A stretch of DNA of 64,000 nt from Portulaca oleracea (GCA_029582165.1 CM055881.1:17412594-17476593), one strand, 5' to 3'. Shown: positions 21,960-35,140, numbered from the stretch's first letter. Numbers and translations: made by a program. The notes: generated by a model not told the origin, from the letters alone.

Positions 21960-24348
21960 ATGGCCAGTAACTCTGCTTCTTTCTCACTATCACCATACAC
22001 CAAGCATTCTTCCAGTTCCATACCCATTCCCAATTTCTTGTTTTCTAGGAAACCAACCAGTTTTTCACCTTTCATCCTCTCCTCTGTTACCCAACCTGCG
22101 TCTCCCTACAAAAATGCTCTCATTTCTGAGGTACCTCCTCTCTTATTCTATTTTCTTGTTTAATCTTCATATTAGCGCTTTAACTGCCTAACTTGTGCCC
22201 AACATTAGCTGAATCAGTTCAGGGATATAGAATAATTTTACAAACGGCTACAATTGAATCTAATTTCATTTACCCTTGCAATTTTGGTTGAACCATACTT
22301 TCTAAATATGTTGTATTGATTTGTTTTCGACCTATTTTTGTTGACTCTCCCAACCTCTCATTCGGTATGTTTGGGTACACCATGATTTACAGGGGTTTGG
22401 ATCCCCTTTTCTTTTTTGTTTTTTCCTTTTTCGGGTGAAACCTGTTAAGATGATAAATCCGTGTCCAAGAAAACACTTGGAAAACAAGAAGACCAATTAG
22501 CTGGGTGGGCGACTGTAGCTTCATTAGGAAACGTCAAAAGGGTAAGGCTCCTCTAGTGGGAATTTAGTTAACTGGTTTGCATTTACAAATGCATTTCTAA
22601 TAAACATAATAGTATGTGTGGTACCAATGTGTAATTGTCCACAAACAAATTTGTTAAGGCCATAAACCCCAGAAGCTAACCAGGACGGCGGGGGCTTTAT
22701 GAGCCATACACGCAGTTTTGGTTTGGTTTTGTTTGGTTCGTTGATATGATTTGGAAAACCTTGTGAAAGGAAATTTACAGTATTAACCGCAGACTGTAGA
22801 GAAAACAAAAGTAAATAAAGATGATAAAAATTCAGAGAAGAACAAAATTGATGACAACCAACATAGAAAATTTGTGGGAATTTCAAGAACCGGCAGAAAA
22901 ACACGGCCAGTGCAACTGAAAAATACTCCATTATGAGACAGGAGGAGCAACACGATCACAATTACAATGTGTGATTCGATCTTTCAACAAAAATTAAACT
23001 CTACAACTCTCTCACACTCTCCAATTATATAGAATTACCATATAGAGAACTCTCAAAGCACTTACTACAAGATGCATAAAAGTTTTCAACTAGTAGGATA
23101 TTTGTAGTGGAATACTCTTGCAAGCAACAACCAAATCTAAAAAATTAGGAAACCAAAGAAATAAGGAAACTTTAAAAAATACTAAAAAATAAAATGAACA
23201 TGATATAATAAAGATATTTTTAATGTAATTTATGGGGCACTGGTAGCACCATGACTAACTCCTTTTGAGGTCTATTGTTTGATTTTTGTGTATGTGCAAT
23301 GTTGATGAAATTAATTAAAATGTTGGTTATAGGCTGTAAGGCTTCTGGGTCCACCAGCAAGATTTGAGGCCTCAAAGTTGAAGGTGGATTTCATGGGAGA
23401 CCAAGTAGACAAGTACTCTCGAGTTGTGCCTAGAATCTACATTCTTTCACATTGCGATTTCACTGCTAATTTAACCTTAACAGTCTCCAACATCATCACC
23501 GTTGACCAGGTATGCGTCTTAAGGTAATGCATTTATACCATTCCCATTGTCACCACCCTCTCCCGGTCATTTCATTTATGTTTCAGCCAAATTTTAGTTT
23601 GGACCATCTCAATGCGTTGCCTGTCGGACAAGACTATGATCTAGTGATGAATTAATATTGCGCTGAAAAATGAGAGCTTATGAGGCTTAAAATTGGACCC
23701 TTCTGTGTAGTCATGTCAAGTTGGTTCAATACATTTCATAATATGAAATTGCAGTTGGGAGGATGGTATAGCAAAGATGATGTAGTTGCAGAGTGGAAAG
23801 ACATGAAAGGAAATATGTGCTTAGTGGTTCACTGCTATGTTAGTGGTCCCAGCAATCTGTTTGTTGATGTGGCTGCTGAGTTCCGATACCATATTTTCTC
23901 CAAGGAACTACCTTTGGTAAGTCAGATACTGTGGTATTTGCCAACTATATTAACAACCTAGACATTTGCCAGGCCTAAGTCATTATACTATGCTTTTGAG
24001 CTAGGTACTGCAAGCAATCTTATATGGAGATTCATCCCTCTTTAAGGAGCACCCACAACTTATGGATGCAGTGGTGTGGGTTTATTTTCACTCCAGTTCA
24101 CCTAAATACAACTGCATTGAATGTTGGGGGCCACTCAAGGATGCTGCGCAGGTAAAATCTTCTTCCTTAGTCTACATCTACTCCATACTTTGATTATTTC
24201 TCTACTCATTATTCTCTCTAAACTCCCCAACTCATAGGGTAATCACATCCCCGGGTTATTGGCTGCAAACGACCAGGATTCCATGCAGCAACATAAACTC
24301 CAAAGTCCCAAGTCATTTCTACAAGCATTGTTCACATTTCTTCTTTGA
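21960..24348 (+). CDS. SGRL: STAY-GREEN-LIKE protein (Mg-dechelatase family), five exons
   Basis: Exons 21960-22130, 23333-23509, 23755-23916, 24005-24151 and 24238-24348 all have GT/AG borders, keep phase 0, and give 255 residues. Exon 1 encodes a Ser/Pro-rich, acid-poor N-terminus typical of a chloroplast transit peptide. Exons 2-4 encode the conserved staygreen domain: LLGPPARFEASKLKV, YILSHCDFTANLTL, GWYSKDDVVAEWK, EFRYHIFSKELPL and ECWGPLKDAAQ. In this family the enzyme removes Mg from chlorophyll a or chlorophyllide a in plastids during chlorophyll turnover. The C-terminal exon (36 residues) lacks the Cys-rich motif of senescence-type SGR1/SGR2, so I favour the SGRL branch. The last exon is the least conserved and least certain. 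Intron 1 (1.2 kb) contains repeat-like sequence. No stop or frameshift breaks the gene. Confidence 0.9.
22790..23000. repeat. Degenerate dispersed repeat in SGRL intron 1
   Basis: The order of blocks (AGAGAAGAACAAA, GTGGGAAT..CAAGAAC, ..TACTCCA/CACTATGAGA.., GATCMTTCAAC, CTCTC) is shared with 46500-46730, at clearly lower identity. It resembles the LTR end of a Ty1/copia family on the - strand, but no coding part is attached. Confidence 0.45.
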
Positions 24349-26172
24349 GTTGCTTCAATTTGTACAGAAAATTGCACAATCATTATTTTAATAAAGCCCA
24401 ATGAAAAACAAAGCTCTTTGGATCTGGGATGATATTCTGGTTGATTGGTTTGGGGAGGAGTCAGATTCTTCTTGGACTGTTTTGTGCATTGCTTCATTTT
24501 TAATGATCAATGAATGGCCCTTTTCTTCGCTCTGCATTTTCTACTTTATACCATTGATATGCACGAATATTACTCATCCGAACAATTCCATTTCATGCCT
24601 TATCACGTTGAACGAAGAATGTAAATATTATAATTCGTTTTCATTGTCGAAAAAGACCAACTAAACAACGTTGTTACGCCTTTATGATCATCAGACATGG
24701 CACATGTTAACCATGACACTCTTGAAGCAAAAGTAGTAAATGTAGGAAAGTCGTGAGTTTCAATATTTATTAACCAATTTCAATTTAAATTTTTATAACA
24801 TTAATAATAAAGTTGGTGGATCCCATAGAATATTGGATGAGGAGTAAATTTTGGAATTATGGCCAATAAAAATGGAGATATTTTTTTTTCACATTTCTGG
24901 ATTAAAATATTACATCCCACTTGAAAGCCAAAATATACGGGTAACTCACGTCTTTATGATAGACTGCCAAACCTCTGCCACAATACCTACGAGTGCTCAA
25001 CTTATGGAAATATACCCTAGTATAACTCAAAACTCACATTCAACATTGACACCATTATTTGCTACTACTATAATCGTCATTCTATACAAGTAACAACTTT
25101 TATCATGGTTCCAACCAATCAAATTAAAATCACAACTTTTATCAAAATATGATAATTTGTCACACTTTCTGCTTTCTAAATTGTATAATTTGTTGTTATT
25201 ATTGTGAATCATATCGAGGTGGGGTCCATTTCAAGATGGATCTGGGGCTGGAGGAGACCGTCAAAACCATCCCCGGAATGCCCCGGGACACCCTCTAGTT
25301 GGGTGTTCATTTCATCTCAGCACTAATAATGGAGGAGGGCCCAGGTCAACGTAATGAACAAAACAAAAACAATATGGGACAGGAATGAAAAAATAAAAAG
25401 GATATGGACGTGAATTTGGTACCATTACAGTCCAATTTTACTTTTTTGGACCACCAGAATCCAAAATGAAAGTATGTATTATTGTTATACAATTGGTGAA
25501 AGTATGAATTATTAGAATCCAATTTTCCAAGTTAAATATTTGTGTATAATTTTTTTGTAGGAAAATATATTTCTATTCATTTGCTTGCAATAAAGTAGTG
25601 TTAAAGAAATTATGTTCTCTTTTTCAAAGTATTGAAATATCCTTATTTAATTTCTTTTGAGGCCATATAAATCCTTATTTAATTAGATTTTTTTTTTTAC
25701 ATTGATCAATTGAAGCCCTGCTCTTTGGTTAGATTGGATATAACTCTCCCAACTTATTCAAACTTATTCAAACTTATTCAAATTTATCCAAACCTAACAC
25801 AATTCGTCAAAAAAACATCCACTCTAAAAATACAATTCCCCAAAACATCATAACTTATCGTAACTTATTTCAACTTATCCCAACTTATCCTTCCAAACCT
25901 GAAAATAACATAACCAAAGAATAGACCTGAGTCACCCACGGAATCCCTATTTAAAGAGAGCTTAGTTAATAAACTAATCTATTAAAGAGATGATTTTTTT
26001 TCATAAATGAATAAAGTCTAGTGTAAGAATTTATGTTCACCTTTAAATAAAAAGAAATGAATTAGTACGATTTATATTGTTCATTTGTTTATTTTTTTTA
26101 AAAAAATAGTCCAGTGATGAGTAGGAGGGGATGAATATAGAAGATTTTGAATCGAGAAAACAAAGTGGTTTA

Positions 26173-26355
26173 GAACATGCAGTAATGTTAATGGGAATAT
26201 GATTAATTAAATAGTTTATCTGGAGATAAATTTGTAGCAATTTTAATTGAAATAGGTGTCTACATGGAACATGTAGTAATGTTAATAGGATTATGATTAT
26301 TTAAATAGTTTATCTGGAGATAAACTGACAACAATTTTAATTGAAATAAGAGTCT
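26173..26355. repeat. 94-bp tandem duplication
   Basis: Two units begin GAACATGYAGTAATGTTAAT and share ATAGTTTATCTGGAGATAAA and TTTTAATTGAAATA. They differ by scattered substitutions, so the duplication is not very recent. Confidence 0.8.
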
Positions 26356-28180
26356 GCATAACTGACTTTATAAATAATAAAATTAATGGTTCTGGAACTT
26401 TCATAGACATGTGTGTTAACAATTCTACTTGCATGAATAATTACATGTAATTGAAATAGGGATGTGAATAACTAACTTTATAGAATAAAATTAATGGGTC
26501 TTTATAAAAATAAAATTAATGGGTTTTTGATGATTACACGGAGTAGATTGGATTTCTCCAATTTTCATAGATATGTGATTTAGTAATTCTATATGCATAA
26601 ATGATTACAGATAATTGATTTTTTTATAAAAAAATAGGAATACGATATACGATTTGTTAGGAGCATGTTCAATGTCCATAAAATATAGAGAACTTAAATT
26701 ACACTGTGTAACCGTCAACTAATCAATGCTCAGTGTTAGTTCATCCATACAATTTTTTTTTTTTTAAAAAATGTATTCATTCATACATTTCATTTCACGG
26801 CTTACATTGGATCAATTGAATATTAGGTAAGTGGCAAAAAAAATCTTTTTTTAATGCTTTTTGTTATTAAATAATTTTAGATATTTGATTTGGAACCGAT
26901 TATATGTATTTGATTCTATTTAGCAATCGAATTGGTGATTGTTACATGTGTGAATTTAAATTTGAATTATGCAGTTGGCGGGATGCAAGGAGAAAGCATA
27001 ATTGAAGGAGTGTTTATATATATATTTTTAAATACATAATTGATAGGTAGTTACCAAGAAAATATTTATTGTAATTTTATTTTTAATTTTTAAATAGATA
27101 ATTGGTAGGTAGTTTTTTTTTAAAAAAAAAGTAAATACATTTATTGAATTGAATGAATGGTTGTGATTGAATCTGGACTAAAGATCAACGGTGATTACTT
27201 CATATTGCATGAGAATCCAGAAATGAAGTAGGAAAGAAATTTTAACATACACCATTGCCATTTATAATATATATATAGATTAGTATTAGTAAGTATATAT
27301 ATATTAATTATATTATGTTTATTTTAATTTTTTAATTATTGCTTTCATAGTATATTTTATTTCTCAGAATTGTAAAAATATATGTTGACTATGTCATGTT
27401 CATTCCAGTTTTGTTTTAATATTACTATTTGATTTTTTATTATTAACTATTCATATCCTATAATAAGGTTTGTGAATAGATAATTTACCAAAATAGTTTT
27501 ATTAAGTAAATGTAAAATTCTCCAACAAATAAGGCGTATCCTATCAACAATAACATTAGAATCTTCTCTCTTTTTTATTTTTTTTTTTTGAAATATTCAC
27601 CTCCTGAAAAGAATTATATCATCTACAATAATTTTATTGCCTAATTAAATTAAAATTTCATAATATTCATATCATATATATTGCAACAACAAAGGTTTTT
27701 GCTAAAATATGGTGTCACGTATTGCAACAAGATTGGGTGTTGCATAAAACGGTATGTTCATATTAAATGTCTATTTGACATTTTTGTTACTACTCATATC
27801 CCATAATAAAACTAATAAATAGACAATTTACCTAAATAATTTTTAGTATACTTATAAATAAACATTTTTGTTAACTATCAGCTAGTCAAATTATGATTTT
27901 TCAATTTCTATTATATATTTATTATTTTAATCAGACTTCATCGGAATTAATTAGTGGTCATCACCTCCAAAACCGCTCCGATCAAGTAATTATATTCGAA
28001 CTCAGACCTAATTAATTGGATTCGGATACAAATTAGATTTCTTTTTATCTAATTCGGATTGGATTTTTCTGATTCGCATCGAAGCGGATTCGCTTCAAAG
28101 TCGGATTTGACTACCATCTCTAATTTTCTGAAATTCGCGTAAGTACTTTTTTGCCTTAATAGTTATAGTTCATCCGTTCA

Positions 28181-28345
28181 TGGCATATCATGGCCACGGG
28201 TGATATTTTCCCATGACATGTTATTGCTACCGGTGATATTTTCCCATGGCATAAGTATTTTTTTGATAAAATATTATATTAAAAACTACTACACACATAT
28301 ATATATGGCATATCATGGCCACGGGTGATATTTTCCCATGACATG
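28181..28345. repeat. 40-bp direct repeats 125 bp apart
   Basis: TGGCATATCATGGCCACGGG plus the following 20 bases occur identically at 28181-28220 and 28306-28345. A third partial copy of the TGATATTTTCCCATG part lies at 28230-28246. The spacer includes an ACACACATATATATAT tract. Confidence 0.85.
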
Positions 28346-28539
28346 AAGCTGCATCTGTTCCGAAGGATTCCCCAGGCACACCGGCGGCACCACCACCATC
28401 CCCCAAACCAAGCTCTCCCAAAATTGCTGACAACACCCCCCTCGCTGATCCCCCGTCCTAATTTCTCTTTCTGATTTCCTTTTCTTTTTTTTGCTAAAAA
28501 CTCTCTGTTTTTATCTGTCAAACATTCCTCCTGTTTCCT

Positions 28540-29592
28540 TTTTGCATGAAAGTCAAAAAGGGGGAGATGATTTTTGCATAGTATGGTAGTCTATCTTCAT
28601 CAGGGTCTGTAAAATAACTTAAACCTCTTTTGCTGAACTCCTGTATGAATGACATTTATCTACTATATCTGCTCTGCATACTATGCTTGTATTTGGTTTT
28701 GTCTTTCACTCAAAAAGGGGGAGATTGTAGAATCCCTCTTCATACAGGCTAAAGGACATTCATGTATCACACTCCAAGGACATCGACATCAAAGCACCGG
28801 AAGGACATTCATGTCAACCAAGCCATTCGAGAGGTTTTGAAGTGAAAGACAATTAGAGGCACCAAATCAGGGAAGCTTTTCCTTAAAGCAAGAATCGCAT
28901 ATTTTCCTTCTAAATCGCTAACCAGATTTACTGATTCTATGTTATATTTTTGTAGGCAAAATCACTAAAGGAATTTTTGGAAGGAAACTCAAAAAGGAAG
29001 GAAGCTTTCATCCAATGGAAAGAAGAAGCAAATCAAAGCAAGGAAGATTTATTCTGCAACGGATACAAGCAGCAGCAAATCGAACATAAATAGAAGACAC
29101 AAAGCCAGAATTGAAGTAACGATTCCACGGATGCAATCGTATGTTCAAACAAAGAGAGTTCTTGTGTTTGAGAAAAGTGTTCGGTGAATGTTTGTGTGAG
29201 AGTGCTCTCAAATTCTAAACGGATCTAGAATTTTGTTAGGCTCTTCTCTTTCGAATCCTAGACGGAATTAGGAGTTGAATTGTGTGAACACCAAACAGAG
29301 ATTTGGTGGGTGTATTTTCCAGAAAATAAGAAGCGTCCTTTGCAAGGCGCTTGGTTCTCTGTAACCCTAAGGTCCTTCACCTTAGGCTGAGTTATACGCT
29401 TTTCAGTTGAATAATATAAAGGATGTTATTCTTATTCTGTCTATTGTCCTTTATATTGGTTTCTATTACTGAATTGCCTTGAACTTTAATCTGAGTAAGA
29501 TTAAGGGACTAACGTCCTTTACAAGTGATCTACTTTTGCAGAAAAATTTCATTACCCTATTCATCCCCCCCCCCCCCTCTAGGGTCCTTTCA
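28540..29592 (+). mobile_element. Ty1/copia 3' end: purine tracts plus LTR
   Basis: The polypurine tract CAAAAAGGGGGAGAT (28711-28725) is followed by an LTR starting TGTAGAATCCC (28726) and running to about 29592 (..TCCTTTCA), about 867 bp. The U5-like tail has the poly-C followed by CTCTAGG that is common in plant copia LTRs. A second purine tract (TCAAAAAGGGGGAGATGA) lies at 28552-28569. No pol domain remains upstream and no primer site follows, so this is the 3' remnant of an element or a near-solo LTR. Confidence 0.65.
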
Positions 29593-30364
29593 CTCGTGAA
29601 AGGAGGAAATCTAAGGTTAAATTGGGGATTTATAAAAAAGTATGGTTCTATGGCATTCCCTTTTTGTATTCTTGCCATTGCACAATATGAGGTTTTGATG
29701 ATTAATTAGCCTATTCATCTTCGTTTACAAGGATAGGTGGGGAAACTCTTCTTGAAGCTAACTTGTCTTAAAAGTAATTTCTATTAAAGCTAACTTTTTA
29801 CGTTAAGGTATTATTTTGTGTTATCTCATTGGTTGTCTATAATTAGCGACATCTTTTGTATTTATTTTCGTATGCATTTTTCTAAGCTCGCGTTTTCTTT
29901 TGGTTGTATGTAGATGCGCAGCTCTGGATGATAGTATATTTTTGGGAGGAACACCATATATATGAAAGCATGGAATATTTATAATGTTCCTTGTGAAGAA
30001 TGGATGAAGGCAAGTTAGAAGGTTTGACAAGTGAAGCACTTCGCCTATATATGACATACATGTAAATATTTGTTCACTTCATGTTCACTTGTCACTCTAA
30101 TTAGTTGTAATTTGTATTTTAGTTTAATTTCAACCTTGTTTTTTTTTGGGTTGTATGAATGAATGACTTCCATGTCTCTTTGGGAGTACAATTTAGCTTA
30201 ATATATATGTCAAACTATTTCATGCTTATTTTGATTTCCTGCTTGTACTTTCAAATTAAATTTATGACATTTGATTTACTGATACAAAAGATCCAAACTA
30301 AAAGTAATGTTTGATACACTCACATAACAACTCTAAGGTAACATAAAAGTTTAAACGATGTTCA
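29593..30364. other. Intergenic, nothing recognised
   Basis: AT-rich sequence with no coding similarity or repeat structure I could support. Confidence 0.5.
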
Positions 30365-30714
30365 CAAGAAAGCGGCAAAAAATTTTGTGGTTGTAAAAAA
30401 AAGAGGGCGTCAAATATGAAAGCCAAACACTTTACAACAAAGGGCGTCAAAAACAACTTGTCGTCCTAATGCATATACTGCATTAGAAAAAGGTCGTAGC
30501 ACTATAGGACCGACAGGGCATCAAAAGTTTTCGACGTCCTCCAGCTAAATAATGTGCGTCGTTTACTAATTTTGACGCCCTTTGATTGGGCGGCGCCTGT
30601 AGGGCGGCAAAATCGCGACGAAAATGTGTTTGACGCACTAAACGTAGGATGACAAAATGGAGGTTTTGCGCGGCAAAATTTTCCGTGGCCCAATCCCTTT
30701 TTCTTGTAGTGCTT
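30365..30714. mobile_element. CACTA (En/Spm) transposon terminus
   Basis: The right edge TTTTTCTTGTAGTG (30701-30714) is the inverse of the common plant CACTA terminus CACTACAAGAAAAA. The adjoining ~340 bp carry many short subterminal GCGTC/GACG(C)-type repeats in both directions, as such elements do. The left terminus was not found, so this is a fragment. It ends inside a LINE reverse-transcriptase reading frame. Confidence 0.65.
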
Positions 30715-31560
30715 GTTATAGACTTTCTCTAAATCAATGAAGACCATATGGAGATCCTTCCTCCTCTCCCCATACTGCTCCATAAGGCAACGCAAAATAT
30801 GGATAACTTTCATTGTCATTCTCCCACGTATAAACCCATGTTGGTTTTCAATTAACCCTATTTCCTTCACTTAGCTTCATCTCTGTCACCCACTCCCAAA
30901 TCATCATGGTGTCACTCAAGAATTTGATATCTCTTTAATTATTATAATATTAAATGTCTCCCTTGTTCTTGTATAAAAAGATAATTATGCTACTCTACCA
31001 CTCATCAGGCATTTTGCTAGTCAAAAGAATATCGTTAAAGTGCTCTACTACCCTTCAAATACCTGCCTTGCCTAAGCACTTCTAAAAATCCTTGGAAATA
31101 CCATCAAGGCCCACTGCTTTCCCCTTGTTCAATTTCTTCAAAGTATCTTTGACCTCCTCAAGTGTTCTAAGTTGACAGGTGGCACTGTTTATACTCTCCC
31201 CTAGCGTAAACTCACTTCTAGGAGCAATGCTCCTCTACTAATTGAACAACTCAGCAAAGCAAAAGCTCCACCTCTCCTTAACTTAAGCTTACTACACCAA
31301 AACTCTCCCCTCAATGTCCTTAACACACGTTTGACTTGCTAAGCCTCTCTTTCTCTTCTCCCAACTCTTAGCTATCCTAAAGATCTCCTATTCTTCTTCA
31401 GTGCTCGACTTGCATTACAAACTATTATATGCATTCGTCTTCGTCGTCACCATCAACACCAATTTCTTGACTTCTTTCTTTGCTATCTTATACCTTTTTT
31501 TAGCGGCTAATTTGTCCTCCTCGATAAACCCCCTCACTGTAAGGTGCCTGAGAACTCCAT
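30715..31560 (-). pseudogene. LINE reverse transcriptase fragment
   Basis: On the - strand, broken frames encode typical plant non-LTR RT blocks. These are a GKAVGLDGIS segment (about 31085-31145), then [12 protein letters not shown], an [20 protein letters not shown] helix and [10 protein letters not shown] ending at 30715. These correspond to the region from the K-A-x-G-x-D-G-I motif to the first catalytic Asp of the RT. Several frameshifts and stops are present. The CACTA terminus interrupts it exactly after the FIDLEK motif; the remainder of the RT was not found on the other side. Confidence 0.75.
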
Positions 31561-32265
31561 GAATTTTATATACAATATGTAAATCTTCGCACATAATATT
31601 TTTAAGGACTAGGGAGGAGTATGACTAGATGACTGATGAATATGAAACTTAAAGCAGGATGAAGTATATATGATGCTTGACTTTTAGCATGAAATATCTT
31701 GAATGTTGGATGGAGGTCCATTTGAGAAGCTCCTTCAACTTGAATCTTTTCCATTAAGCTATCATTACTATCTCCTTCAACTTGAACCTTTTCTACTAAT
31801 AGCTTGTGGCAATAGCTTGAACCATACGATTGCTATATATTTGAAAATTAGTTATATGCCCGAAAATGACAACACATGAGTCACAGAGTCAGCATCACAA
31901 AGTAAACTTTCACGCAAATGAAAATAATCAACTAAATGAATCACTTACTCATACTATACATTCTAACATCTTATATATCGGCCAATAGTCTGTTGCCTCC
32001 AGCTAAATAGGCAAGAATGGAATGGCCAGACCTAGGGGGTCATGTCCATGTCCCCTAAACGAGCGTAATATTGTACAATATGAAACTGGAATCAAAAGTG
32101 AAAAGAAAAATACAGATGCCGAAGGGATTTGACAACGGTTGGTGCCTAAACTGGATTTGATCAAACAGACTGCCCACATACATAAATTTATGATGGGTGT
32201 CAACTGAGGAACAAATTCCTTCCTAATATTTGTACTGTAGTTAGATCACACTCAGTATAATCAAA
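31561..32265. other. Likely 3' flank/UTR of the TOL gene
   Basis: No coding similarity. Being directly downstream (- strand) of the TOL stop codon, the right part is expected to hold its 3' UTR; no polyadenylation site was assigned. Confidence 0.45.
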
Positions 32266-35096
32266 TCAAAATGACTTATTGTTGGATGAAGATTTGGATG
32301 TTGCAAAATCAAGTAGATCCTTAAACAAGGCATCCTCTGAGTTTTCAGGTTTAGATGGATTGAGAGAGAGATTTTGGGTTCCATTATAAGGAGAAATGGA
32401 AGCACTAGTAGAATTTGACAATCCACTAGGAAAACAGTGTTGATCAAACCCCTGGTTACCTATGAAAGGAAGGGTATTTAGATTTCCATCCCACGGACCC
32501 AACGAGATTCTTTCTGATTTGCTTGTCTCCACTGGCTCATCATGATCGAACAAAGGTGGTGTTGTTGATGAATTCCTGTTTTTGAAATGGTGAGGGGGTG
32601 AGGGAGAAAATGATGAGGTCAGGTTTGAGTTCCTTGGTGGACTTGGTACATAAAAGGGTTCCTGTTCTGTAACTATGGAAGATGGCCCAGCGCCATACAC
32701 ATCACCACTGAGGAAATCGTATGAGCCACCACCAGCAACAACCGGAGTCTTTGATGAAGGTGGAGGAGGAAGAGGACTCAAATTTACTGCTTCAGCCCTA
32801 TAAGTTGTTGGATTTCGTGTCTGTCTCTGTGAATCCCTTGACCTGCAATACCACATGTTAACCATAAACTCACAAAGGCTAGAGTATCCCAAGATCAATG
32901 AAAATGATGAGAATGGTTAGCCAACCAACTAGACACTAAATCTATGACAGTCCCAGCTTTCTATTCAAAGATAGGACATTATAGAATAGCCAACTAAATA
33001 GAGACGTGGAGGCAATGAGCGCTGAGCACTTGTGTCAAGTATGACTCAAAATTAGTGTGTATACATGAGAACAATGACTATGAATCACATTGATAAAAAA
33101 AAAAAAAAAAAAGGGAAGTCTTCAGTGCCATGTTAGGAAGGTCAAATGGCCATTGAAAATAGATGTGCACTTCATTTTGGTGGAAAATAATTACCTGCGG
33201 GCAAGCTGAGCAAATTCATCCTCTGATTCCTCCTCATCTTCCTTGTCTTGGTCGAGATCTACCACGGCAGTCGTACGAGTTCCTCTTGACTCTGAGCTTA
33301 TAGGTGCGACACCCTTTGCAATCTCATCGTGGTAGGAAAGTGTACTCTGTAAATCATCATTCAATGACAATCCCTGACAGAGCATTTCCTCATTCCTACA
33401 AAAGCAAGATTCATAAGTCCCAACATACAAAAAAGAAAAAGAAACCGGTCTTCTAGACAAATTCAAAATAAATTGGATCATTATGTTGTCGTATTCACGA
33501 GAATCATAACACGTTTTTGATAATTACGACACTGCTCAACAAGCTCCATAATCACTTCATCCTTCACAGCCTGAAAATAATAAAACCTTGTAAGTAGCAC
33601 AGTAAAACCTGTTTTATTCTCTATTCATATAATCTTGGTTCACAGAGGTAATCTTTTTTCTTTTTAGGCAAGTGAAGTTATAAGCACCAGGGAGGTGTGA
33701 GATCAACTGTTTGACTACCAAAGTATCCCAGTCCAACCAACCAATGGCCTTGAGGGAACCTTTCAATATAGTTATGCAATAACTAGACACCGATTGAGAA
33801 GCATTACAGGAGCAACTTGTAGATAAATCTTATTAAGTGTACCTCAGATTATATTCTGAACTCTAAGGTATCCAAATAAAGCTTCAAAATGCTCGCTCAA
33901 AGCAAACATTTAACTAGGACAAAGATGATGTAGAGTTGAATCTACAAATTGTTCTTTTCGTCTATTTATATTTTCAAGATGGGGAAGCTTAACAAAAGAA
34001 CCAATGAATTTGCGAAAGATCCTATTCATTAAGCATTTTATGAGACAGAAAAGGGCTAATGTGGCATCAAACCTTAAAGAACAATTCACAATGGGCTACT
34101 GCTCGATCAGCTACTAGGGGATGTATGTGTACAAGGAGAGGGAGTCACGTTATGGCTATCTGTATTTTCAGTTGCAGAAAAATAGGAGTGAAGTATCAGA
34201 TAACAAGATGATTTGAAATAAGCAAGAATCAGAGGGCTGAGAAGATAAAGATAGTAGACGGATACAAATTTTGACAGAATGGGATGGCTCCACTGTGCGC
34301 CACAGAGACAAGGTCTTATGTAGACTAGTAAAAGTTTGTTAAGACAAAAAATTTGTAGCAAAAGCTTCCTTAGTCAATGTGTCAGTGATGTCAGCCCTTT
34401 CCAGCTTACAACTATTGAGTAGAACATTAACTGCTCTGCACTGCAATAGAAACAACTTACCTCTTTGTTTTTCTGATCTAGAGCCCCAAGCATTTCCATT
34501 AAAACATTGGCTACACTTTTCGCATTTCTAATCTCCAGTATCCTGCACCAAGTGAAAATTTCAATTGCCTACACAAGCACAACTTCACAGGAAAGGAAAT
34601 GTACCCAGAAATGCTAAAGGAAAGGCAAGGACATGGAGCAAAGGTGTTCACATTTTAGCAGGATGCAAATTTTATGAATATTCTACAATTATGAAATGAA
34701 GACTAGTTGTTCCAATACTTTCCCAACATTGAAGTCATTTTTGAATTCTCAAATCACAAATAACATTTCTCAATTCTGCTTTACTTCTAGGATGAAATAC
34801 ATTTCAAATACATTTGCTACGAAACTTCCAATCAGATAAAGCACACTAGAAGCAAATAATGATAGATCCCACAGCTCATTGTTTGTTACTATCCACCACA
34901 CCTTGATTTTGAACTAAAAAATAGCAATCTAAATTTCCCTCCTTTATTCAATTCACTTTTCTAAAAGTAAAGAGTAGTTTAAATATTTTATTAAATTCAA
35001 TATTCATTTTAAGAAAGTGGACATCATTTTAGGACTTCTTAATAATGGACTAATAATTTGGGAAAGAGCGAGTGGGGTGGAAATGAGCAAAACTTG

Positions 35097-35140
<44 letters not shown>

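Larger units (their letters stand above)
24349..28440. other. AT-rich intergenic stretch with small tandem repeats
   Basis: The first ~300 bp are probably SGRL 3' UTR and terminator. Further on: three tandem ACTTATTCAA units (about 25755-25785), a 94-bp near-identical tandem duplication (26173-26266 and 26267-26355) with further degraded relatives to about 26620, and a pair of 40-bp direct repeats (28181-28220, 28306-28345). No gene was recognised. Confidence 0.6.

Noticed and set aside
22524..22931. 135-codon - strand frame in SGRL intron 1
   Set aside because: Overlaps a dispersed repeat, has no domain, and lies antisense within an intron.
33484..33570. U12-type AT-AC intron for TOL intron 7
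   Set aside because: The donor lacks the ATATCCTT consensus and the intron ends TAG, so a +1 mutation is the simpler reading.
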